Below, one piece after another: positions 1-5,076 of a stretch of 5,955 bases of DNA. The notes beneath the pieces are model-generated. The model saw nothing but the letters and a program-made list of their open reading frames with translations. It made no database searches and was not told the DNA's origin. Origin of the DNA: JADLGF01 sp020849415 (lineage in GTDB: Bacteria; Chloroflexota; Chloroflexia; Thermomicrobiales; UBA6265). The DNA is taken from positions 1 through 5,955 of the forward strand of contig JAPXTJ010000164.1 in assembly GCA_033812595.1 (NCBI GenBank). The letters run 5' to 3'. The position numbers and the translations under genes were made by a program. Positions within the stretch are counted from its first letter, which is position 1, and each line of letters opens with the position of its first letter.

Positions 1-1305
1 CTCTACTGGCGCGGACGCGGGCTGGGCGGCAGTTCGGCCATGAACGGCCAGATCGCCATTCGCGGCATCCCCGAGGATTTCGATGACTGGGCGGCGGCGG
101 GCTGCGCCGGCTGGTCCGCAGACGAAATGCTACCGGCGTTCATCAAGCTCGAAAACGATCTGGAGTTCGGTGATTGGCCGTGGCACGGGATGGACGGTCC
201 GATTCCGATCTACCGCGCGCCCAAAGCGAAGTGGGGACCGGCTGATCGTGCCTTCTGTGATGCGGCGCTGGCGCTCGGTCATCCCTGGTGGGACGACCTG
301 CACGCGCCGGGAGCGACCGGGGTTTCGACCTATCCGATCAACAGCCGGAACGGGGAACGCGTCTCGACGTACGACGGCTATCTGGAGACGGCACGGGATC
401 GAGCGAATCTGACGATCGCCGGCGAGACGGTGGTCGATCGGCTGATCTCTGACGGCCATCGGATCAGCGGTGCGCTTGCGTTGACTCCGGACGGGCCGGT
501 CGAATTCCAGGCCCGGACGACCATCGTGGCGGCCGGAGCGGTGCATTCGCCCGGGATGCTGATCCGGTCAGGAATCGGACCGATCGATCAGGTGCGTGGG
601 ATGGGCATCGCGCCAATCGCCGATCTACCGGTTGGTGAGAATCTTTGTGATCACTCGGCGGTTTCGTTGCGCATCGACCTGAAACCGGAGTTCCGGGTCG
701 ATCCCGAGCATCGGCACACCAACTGCTGCGTTCGGTACACCTCGGGGTATCCGGGTACGGGCGTGAACGACATGTTCATGGCGTCGACGAACCTGAGTGG
801 ATACACGGAAGAGGCGACGCACCGGGCGGGGTTCGTCGTGGCGACCTACCAGACCTTTTCGAAGGGGACCGTTCGCCTGATCTCGACCGACCCGCTGATC
901 GATCCCGAGATCGAGATCAACATGCTGGAGGATCCGCGCGATCTCGTTCGATTGCGGGAGGGCTACCGTCACCTGCACCGTCTTGTCTCGCAGGCGCCGG
1001 TCACTGCTATCAGTACGGCGCTGCGCGGGCCGGATGGCAAAACACCACCTGATCCATCCGTCAGTGATGACGCCCTGGATGCGTGGCTGTTCGAGCACTG
1101 CGCCGATACCCAGCATCCGGTCGGGACGTGCCGGATGGGAGCGGCGGACGATCCGAGGTCGGTGGTCGATCCGGAGTGCCGGGTGATCGGGGTGGAGGGG
1201 CTGCGGGTGATCGACGCCTCGATCATGCCGGAGAACGTGCGGGCGAACACGCACCTGACCACGGTCGCGATCGCCGAACACATGGCGCCGAAACTCATGG
1301 TGTAA
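1..1305 (+). CDS. GMC-family FAD-dependent oxidoreductase (choline/alcohol dehydrogenase type), 5' end off window
   Basis: Flavoprotein of the glucose-methanol-choline family, which oxidises an alcohol group using FAD; the substrate cannot be read from the sequence. The frame is open from base 1, giving 434 visible residues. The usual length is about 510-560, so roughly 80-110 N-terminal residues with the dinucleotide-binding GxGxxG are missing. The first ATG in the window (base 40) is not the start, because the codons before it encode the conserved GRGLGGSSAMN motif (visible residues 5-15). The second family signature, GAVHSPGMLIRSGIG, is at about 179-193. Near the C-terminus, QHPVGTCRMG supplies the catalytic His (about 372), and VRANTHLTT supplies an Asn (about 406) at the second active-site position, the His-Asn pair typical of choline and alcohol dehydrogenases. 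There is no frameshift or internal stop. It ends in TAA 24 nt before a terminator and converges on the transporter block. It could be a mycofactocin-associated GMC enzyme, but that is only an impression. Confidence 0.93.
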   Translation, partial: LYWRGRGLGGSSAMNGQIAIRGIPEDFDDWAAAGCAGWSADEMLPAFIKLENDLEFGDWPWHGMDGPIPIYRAPKAKWGPADRAFCDAALALGHPWWDDLHAPGATGVSTYPINSRNGERVSTYDGYLETARDRANLTIAGETVVDRLISDGHRISGALALTPDGPVEFQARTTIVAAGAVHSPGMLIRSGIGPIDQVRGMGIAPIADLPVGENLCDHSAVSLRIDLKPEFRVDPEHRHTNCCVRYTSGYPGTGVNDMFMASTNLSGYTEEATHRAGFVVATYQTFSKGTVRLISTDPLIDPEIEINMLEDPRDLVRLREGYRHLHRLVSQAPVTAISTALRGPDGKTPPDPSVSDDALDAWLFEHCADTQHPVGTCRMGAADDPRSVVDPECRVIGVEGLRVIDASIMPENVRANTHLTTVAIAEHMAPKLMV

Positions 1306-1329
1306 CGACATCCATCGTACGAGTGGATG

Positions 1330-1369
1330 AAAAGGAATGGCCGGGCGAATTCGCCCGGCCATTCCTTTT
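1330..1369. terminator. Bidirectional intrinsic terminator (perfect 40-bp palindrome)
   Basis: The 40 bases are a perfect inverted repeat centred on GAATTC (1347-1352). Each arm runs AAAAGGAATGGCCGGGCG, so either strand gives a GC-rich stem followed by a run of at least four T. It sits 24 nt after the GMC stop codon and 26 nt after the substrate-binding-protein stop codon, between two converging genes. That is the expected place for a shared Rho-independent terminator. Termination in both directions is inferred from this symmetry and from placement. Confidence 0.92.
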
Positions 1370-1395
1370 TACTCCAGGTTGGGAGCCAGAGGGGT

Positions 1396-3087
1396 TTAGG
1401 CCTCTTCGACCCACCAGGTGTGGGCGCTCGACACCACGCGGCCGACGTGGCCCGGGGAGTTGAAGTTCTTGACCCGGTTGTTGACGCCATACAGCGCCGG
1501 CAGCCGGAACAGGAAGACCCACGGCGCCTCATCATTCAGGATGGCGGCCGCTTCGGTGTAGATGGCCATCCGCTCTTCGACATCGGTGGTGCCACGGCCG
1601 GCGATGTAGAGCTCATCGAGGCGGGCATTCGAGTAGTGCCCGTAGTTGGCGCCGAACGGCACGCGCGAAGCGGTGTCGAAGTAGCGGGCGGTCAGGTTCG
1701 GATCGCCGCCCATCACGCCGCCGGAGAGCAGCACGAGGTCGAAGTCACCGGGGGAGCTGCCGTCGGCCGGGGCGCCGGCGATGACGCGGTTGTTGTACTC
1801 GGTGACGTCCACCTGAACGAGCTCGTAGTTGATCCCGACATCGGAGTACATGTCGTGGATGAGGGTGAGCAGCGTGTCATCGAACCCGTTGTCCGGGATG
1901 TAGTGGAACTGGATCTGGTAATCGGAGGAGTTCCAGCCGGCCTCGGCGAGGAGGGCACGCGCCTTGTCCGGATCGTAGCCGCGCGGTTCCGGCACCGCGG
2001 CCTGGCCATCCGGCCACTCCCAGGCGAAGAACGGGGACTCGATGGTGGAGGCGTAGCCCTGGTAGAGCTCCTGGGCGAGGCCTTCGCGATCGAGCGCCCA
2101 CTGCATCGCCTGGCGGACGCGCTTGTCCGCGAACGCCGGCCGCGAAACATTCGGAACCAGCGAGCGCAACTGCACGGAAGGATCGTTGTAGACCGACAGG
2201 TGCGCCTGGCCGTCGAGCGACGCAATGTCGGTGACCGTCAGCGACTTGATATCGAGTTCACCCGCGAGCAACTGAGCCTGCTGGGTAGCAGAACTCGGAA
2301 CGATGGGCAGCAACAGTTGATCGATGTTCGCCAGGGGCGGATCGTAGCTGTCGTTGCGGCTGAGCGAGATGTGCTGATCGGAGATGTACTCGTTGAAGAT
2401 GAACGGGCCCGCGCCGATCGTGGGGGCGAGGCTGTACGGGTGGTTGAGCAGGTCCGCCGGGGCGATCTCTTCCCAGATGTGCTTCGGCAGCACGCAGAAG
2501 CCGGCGAAGTCGCCGAGGACGACGAGGAAGGTGGCATCCGGTGCGACGAACGAGAAGGAAATGGTCTGCTCGTCCGGTGCGGTCATGCCGGTGATCGCTT
2601 CGGGGCCGGATCCATCGTAGCCATCGGCGCCGACGATGTTCTTGAAGCGGCTGCCCCAGAACGAACCCGAAGCCGGGTTGATGGCGCGCTCGAAGGTGAA
2701 GATGAAGTCAGCCGAGGTCAGTGGCGTGCCATCCGAGAAGAAGCGGGTTTCGTCGATGGTGAAGGTGAAGCTGAGCGCGTCCGGAGTGGCATCGATCGCC
2801 TTGGCAAGATCGAGCTGGGGCGCGGTGTTGTAGTTCATGATCACGAGCGCGCCATAAACCTGGGTTTCAACGCCCTGGTCGATGCCGGCTGTGCTGAAGA
2901 GCGGGTTGAGCGACGAAGGATTGGCGCGCGCGAACCGGACGATGCCGCCGCGCGGCGCTTCCGGCGTGGCATCCTGAGCGGAGGCCATACCAGGCGCGAA
3001 CCCGGCCCGGCCGATCAGCGCGCCTCCGGTGAGGGCGGCGCCGGTCGCGAGCAGACGACGGCGGGTAAACCGATGGGTAAGTGACAT
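1396..3087 (-). CDS. ABC transporter substrate-binding protein, family 5 (dipeptide/oligopeptide type), Tat-exported
   Basis: Extracytoplasmic binding protein that captures a ligand and delivers it to the DppB/DppC-type permeases; family members bind peptides, nickel, opines or oligosaccharides, and the ligand here is unknown. The chosen start gives 563 residues, normal for SBP_bac_5. It has a twin-arginine signal, TRRRLL at residues 8-13, then a hydrophobic stretch and an ASA cleavage site near 35-37. No Cys follows, so it is not a lipoprotein. Family landmarks are FSDGTPLTSADFIFTFERA (117-135), GAGPFIFNEY (225-234), DKRVRQAMQWALDREG (331-346) and YDPDKARALLAEAGW (371-385). An upstream in-frame ATG at 3294 would add 69 residues that precede the signal peptide and overlap iclR, so I rejected it; the ATG at 3087 has a GGAGG site. 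It is the last gene of the minus-strand block, 172 bp after iclR, and ends in TAA 26 nt before the shared terminator. Confidence 0.95.
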   Translation of the reverse strand: MSLTHRFTRRRLLATGAALTGGALIGRAGFAPGMASAQDATPEAPRGGIVRFARANPSSLNPLFSTAGIDQGVETQVYGALVIMNYNTAPQLDLAKAIDATPDALSFTFTIDETRFFSDGTPLTSADFIFTFERAINPASGSFWGSRFKNIVGADGYDGSGPEAITGMTAPDEQTISFSFVAPDATFLVVLGDFAGFCVLPKHIWEEIAPADLLNHPYSLAPTIGAGPFIFNEYISDQHISLSRNDSYDPPLANIDQLLLPIVPSSATQQAQLLAGELDIKSLTVTDIASLDGQAHLSVYNDPSVQLRSLVPNVSRPAFADKRVRQAMQWALDREGLAQELYQGYASTIESPFFAWEWPDGQAAVPEPRGYDPDKARALLAEAGWNSSDYQIQFHYIPDNGFDDTLLTLIHDMYSDVGINYELVQVDVTEYNNRVIAGAPADGSSPGDFDLVLLSGGVMGGDPNLTARYFDTASRVPFGANYGHYSNARLDELYIAGRGTTDVEERMAIYTEAAAILNDEAPWVFLFRLPALYGVNNRVKNFNSPGHVGRVVSSAHTWWVEEA

Positions 3088-3097
3088 TCCTGCGTTT

Positions 3098-3102
3098 CCT
3101 CC
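3098..3102 (-). promoter_or_regulatory. Ribosome binding site of the substrate-binding protein gene
   Basis: The minus strand reads GGAGG with 10 nt before the ATG at 3087. This is the strongest Shine-Dalgarno in the window. It decides the start in favour of the Met just before the Tat motif and against the longer open frame beginning at 3294. Confidence 0.8.
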
Positions 3103-3153
3103 AGTTTCCGATCCGTCCGGACAGACTCCCTGGGATCGATCGACGCTTAAATG

Positions 3154-3169
3154 GCAGCCGAGTGGCTGC
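3154..3169 (-). other. Small hairpin in the leader of the substrate-binding protein gene
   Basis: GCAGCC and GGCTGC form a 6-bp stem with a 4-nt loop, about 70 nt upstream of the start codon. It has no T tract, so it is not a terminator. It may simply shape or stabilise the leader RNA, and could be chance. Confidence 0.3.
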
Positions 3170-3190
3170 GGACCCATGTTGCGTGTCGCT

Positions 3191-3196
3191 ATCATA
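3191..3196 (-). promoter_or_regulatory. Candidate -10 element for the substrate-binding protein gene
   Basis: The minus strand reads TATGAT here, five of six matches to the TATAAT consensus, beside an AT-rich patch (3201-3214) in otherwise GC-rich DNA. It would start transcription near 3184 and give a leader of about 97 nt. No good -35 hexamer lies at the usual 16-18 bp spacing, so this may be an activator-dependent promoter or not a promoter. The nearby inverted repeat at 3221-3254 is placed where such a regulator would bind. Confidence 0.35.
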
Positions 3197-3220
3197 CGCC
3201 GGAATTTTATTACGCGCGAC

Positions 3221-3254
3221 CGGTATCGTTTCGAAATTGCGGTTTTCGATACCG
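3221..3254. promoter_or_regulatory. Inverted repeat between iclR-type gene and SBP gene; candidate operator
   Basis: CGGTATCG (3221-3228) and CGATACCG (3247-3254) are perfect 8-bp inverted arms 18 bp apart. The spacer contains a smaller palindrome, TTTCGAAA (3229-3236). It begins 5 nt past the IclR stop codon and lies about 25 bp upstream of the candidate -10 of the next gene. With no T tract and an 18-nt loop it makes a poor terminator. A regulator binding site, perhaps for the IclR protein encoded next to it, is more likely. The binding protein is inference. Confidence 0.45.
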
Positions 3255-3259
3255 ATGGG

Positions 3260-4051
3260 TCAGGCGAGCGTATCGACAACCGGCCACTTGCCACCGAGTT
3301 CGGTGGTGAGGAGCGCGGCCTCAGTCAGGATGACCCTGGAGGCGTGGTCGAGGCTGGCGTCGCTCATGCGGCTGGCGGGACCGGAAATGCTGAGAGCGGC
3401 GCAGACGCCGTGCCGGTCGAAGACGGGCGCGCCGATGCAGCGGGCGTCCGGCTCGTTCTCACCCGATTCCCGGGCGACGCCGGTGCGGCGGATATCGGCG
3501 AGTTCGGCGCGCAGCCGCTCATCATCCGTGATTGTCTGCCCGGTGCGACGGGTGAGGGGTGCGGCGAGGTACCGATCGAGGTCCTCCGGCGGCAGGAAGG
3601 CGAGGATCGCCTTGCCGAGCGCGGTGGAATGGATCAGATCGCGCGCGCCGATACGGGCCGCCATGCGCAGGCTGCGCGGGCTTTCGACGATATCGAGGTA
3701 GACGATCTCCCCGTCACGAATCGCGCCGAGATTGGCTGTTTCCTGGATCCTGACGCTGAGTTGTTCGAGGTGGGGGTGCGCCAGGCTGAGCAGATCGATG
3801 CCGTTGCTCGCCTGGTAGCCAAGCGAAACGAGCGCCGGTCCGAGCCGGTAGCGTGCCGAAACAGGGTCTTTCCGGACGTAGCCGCGGCGTTCGAGATTGA
3901 CGAGGATCCGGAAGGTGGCGGATTTGGTGGAGCCGATTTCCCGGGCCAGTTCGGTGGCGCCAAGCGGCTCACCGGCGCCGGCGAGCGCATCGAGCAGATC
4001 GAACGCGCGCGCCAGCACCGCGATTTCGTACGAGCGATCGGGGCCGGTCAT
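3260..4051 (-). CDS. IclR-family transcriptional regulator
   Basis: A 263-residue DNA-binding regulator of full family length. Residues 9-60 form the winged helix-turn-helix (GATELAREIGSTKSATFRIL at 31-50 covers the recognition region). The C-terminal effector domain carries HSTALGKAILAFLP (141-154), RTGVARESGENEPDARCIGAPV (189-210, abbreviated as RTGVARESGE...CIGAPV) and the following ALSISGP (219-225), all hallmarks of IclR proteins. The family controls uptake and breakdown of aromatic acids, sugars and small organic acids, as repressor or activator. The ATG at 4051 leaves only 8 residues before the DNA-binding domain, and a weak AGGA lies 10 nt upstream. The gene lies between permease C and the binding protein on the same strand, so the transporter is the obvious target. 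Its start codon is inside an inverted repeat (4044-4094), which suggests self-regulation. The effector is unknown. Confidence 0.95.
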   Translation of the reverse strand: MTGPDRSYEIAVLARAFDLLDALAGAGEPLGATELAREIGSTKSATFRILVNLERRGYVRKDPVSARYRLGPALVSLGYQASNGIDLLSLAHPHLEQLSVRIQETANLGAIRDGEIVYLDIVESPRSLRMAARIGARDLIHSTALGKAILAFLPPEDLDRYLAAPLTRRTGQTITDDERLRAELADIRRTGVARESGENEPDARCIGAPVFDRHGVCAALSISGPASRMSDASLDHASRVILTEAALLTTELGGKWPVVDTLA

Positions 4052-4055
4052 GACG

Positions 4056-4088
4056 TCACCATCCTGAAACGGTAAAGGATGACGTCAT
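4056..4088 (-). other. Possible 10-residue upstream ORF before the IclR-type gene
   Basis: An ATG at 4088 begins MTSSFTVSGW and stops at TGA 4 nt before the IclR ATG. Because the upstream ATG lies in the mirror copy of the repeat that holds the true start, it may be a by-product of the inverted repeat. There is no Shine-Dalgarno before it. If translated, ribosomes would open the hairpin that hides the IclR start. No direct evidence of expression. Confidence 0.2.
4062..4065 (-). promoter_or_regulatory. Weak ribosome binding site of the IclR-type gene, inside a predicted hairpin
   Basis: The minus strand reads AGGA with 10 nt before the ATG at 4051. In an RNA read through from the permease genes, this AGGA can pair with UCCU (minus-strand copy of 4076-4079) and the start codon with the opposite repeat arm, so the whole initiation region would be double-stranded. 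Confidence 0.5.
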
Positions 4089-4105
4089 GACCGGTCGGTG
4101 AGACG

Positions 4106-5023
4106 CTACCGGGTGTGGTGCGGGTCGAGCGCATCGCGCAAGCCATCCCCGATGAAGTTGATCGAGAGCACTGCCAGCGCGATCATCACTCCGGGCGGAA
4201 TCCAGAGCCAGAGCATGTTCTGCAGGATGGTCAGCGACTGGGCGTCGGTGAGCATATTGCCCCAGGTCGGGGTCGGGGGCTGCACGCCGAGCCCGAGGAA
4301 GCTGAGGCCGGCTTCGAGCAGGATGGCGCTCGCCATGCCGAAGGTGGCGGCGACGATCACCGGCGCCAGCGCGTTCGGCAGCAGGTGGCGGAACATGATG
4401 CGCCGGCCGCGCGATCCAACGGTGCGGCTGGCGAGCACGAACTCCTGCTCACGGAGCGAAAGAAACTGGCCGCGTACGATCCGGGCGATCGGGGGCCAGC
4501 CGAGTAAGCCGATCACCGCCATGATGTTCCACATGCTCGGTCCGAGTACGGATACGAGCGTGATGATGATGATCAGTGACGGGAAGGCGAGGAAGATATC
4601 GGCCAGGCGCATCAGGCTCGAATCGACAAGGCCGCCGTAGAAGCCGGCCAATGCGCCAACCACCACGCCGATCGTGGTGTAAATGCTGACCGCCACGAGG
4701 CCGACCTGGAGTGACACGCGCCCCGCGAGGGTAACGCGGGCGAAGACATCCCGGCCGGAAGCATCGGTACCAAGCCAGTGCTCGCTGCTCGGTGGCTTGC
4801 TGATCGCGCGCAGGCTGGTCTTGTACGGATCGTTCGGGGCGATCCACGGCGATCCCACGGCCAGTACAACGAGGATGAAGAGCGTGCAGACCCCGATCAG
4901 GGCCAGCTTGTGCTGGCGGAAGCGGGTCCAGGTGCCGGCTCGCTTGGTGACGCGCCCGGAGGGAGCGTTGGCGGCGAGGGTGTTGGGATTGGTATCCGCG
5001 GTGGCGGCAGCGGTTTGACTCAT
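4106..5023 (-). CDS. ABC transporter permease, DppC/OppC type
   Basis: A 305-residue inner-membrane subunit that forms the import channel with the DppB-type partner encoded just upstream. After a hydrophilic N-terminus (1-38), the first membrane segment is about 40-60, followed by the conserved EHWLGTDASGRDVFARV (81-97) of the OppC N-terminal domain. Further hydrophobic segments are near 100-128, 138-160, 165-180, 219-240 and 270-292. The cytoplasmic EAA loop, EFVLASRTVGSRGRRIMFRH then LLPN (194-217), is the docking site for the ATPase. LEAGLSFLGLGVQPPTPTWG (236-255) is a strong family signature. Length is normal. The ATG at 5023 has AGGA 3 nt upstream and GGAAAG slightly further away. It ends in TAG 54 nt before the IclR gene without a recognisable terminator, so read-through is likely. 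Substrate is not predictable from the permease. Confidence 0.95.
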   Translation of the reverse strand: MSQTAAATADTNPNTLAANAPSGRVTKRAGTWTRFRQHKLALIGVCTLFILVVLAVGSPWIAPNDPYKTSLRAISKPPSSEHWLGTDASGRDVFARVTLAGRVSLQVGLVAVSIYTTIGVVVGALAGFYGGLVDSSLMRLADIFLAFPSLIIIITLVSVLGPSMWNIMAVIGLLGWPPIARIVRGQFLSLREQEFVLASRTVGSRGRRIMFRHLLPNALAPVIVAATFGMASAILLEAGLSFLGLGVQPPTPTWGNMLTDAQSLTILQNMLWLWIPPGVMIALAVLSINFIGDGLRDALDPHHTR

Positions 5024-5076
5024 TTGTCCTGCTTTCCAAGCTGTTTAAGGGTCGACATTCCCGAGGAGCCGGACAT
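5020..5076 (-). CDS. Candidate 18-residue minicistron bridging the two permease genes
   Basis: The ATG at 5076 overlaps the permease B stop by one base (TGATG), and the TGA at 5022-5020 overlaps the permease C start (ATGA). The frame between encodes MSGSSGMSTLKQLGKQDK and fills the whole 52-bp gap. No clear Shine-Dalgarno precedes it, so it would depend on ribosomes terminating on permease B. Its likely role, if any, is to carry ribosomes to the permease C start rather than to make a functional peptide. A chance open frame of this size is quite possible. Confidence 0.25.
   Translation of the reverse strand: MSGSSGMSTLKQLGKQDK

Larger units (their letters stand above)
4044..4094. repeat. 15-bp-arm inverted repeat over the IclR start codon; candidate operator or translation-blocking hairpin
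   Basis: CCGGTCATGACGTCA (4044-4058) and TGACGTCATGACCGG (4080-4094) are perfect 15-bp inverted arms with a 21-bp spacer. Allowing a 3-nt bulge, TCCT (4062-4065) and AGGA (4076-4079) add four inner pairs and leave a 10-nt loop. Each arm holds the 8-bp palindrome TGACGTCA, so each could also be one symmetric protein site. The repeat spans from 12 nt past the permease C stop codon to 5 nt inside the IclR coding region and includes its ATG. No T tract follows on either strand, which argues against a simple terminator. Confidence 0.85.

Noticed and set aside
625..1362. 245-codon open frame on the minus strand
   Set aside because: It is antisense to the GMC gene, crosses the terminator palindrome, and is low-complexity His/Arg-rich sequence without domains.
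1327..3084. 585-codon open frame on the plus strand
   Set aside because: It lies entirely opposite the substrate-binding protein, starts inside the terminator palindrome, and its translation is rich in Arg, Glu, Gly and Val with no recognisable domain. It is a GC-rich antisense shadow.
3088..3294. 69-residue N-terminal extension of the substrate-binding protein
   Set aside because: It would put a Tat signal in the middle of the protein and overlap the IclR gene; a good GGAGG site supports the start at 3087.
3029..4075. 348-codon open frame on the plus strand
   Set aside because: It is antisense to the IclR gene and the binding-protein leader, has no family motif, and is explained by the codon bias of the real gene.
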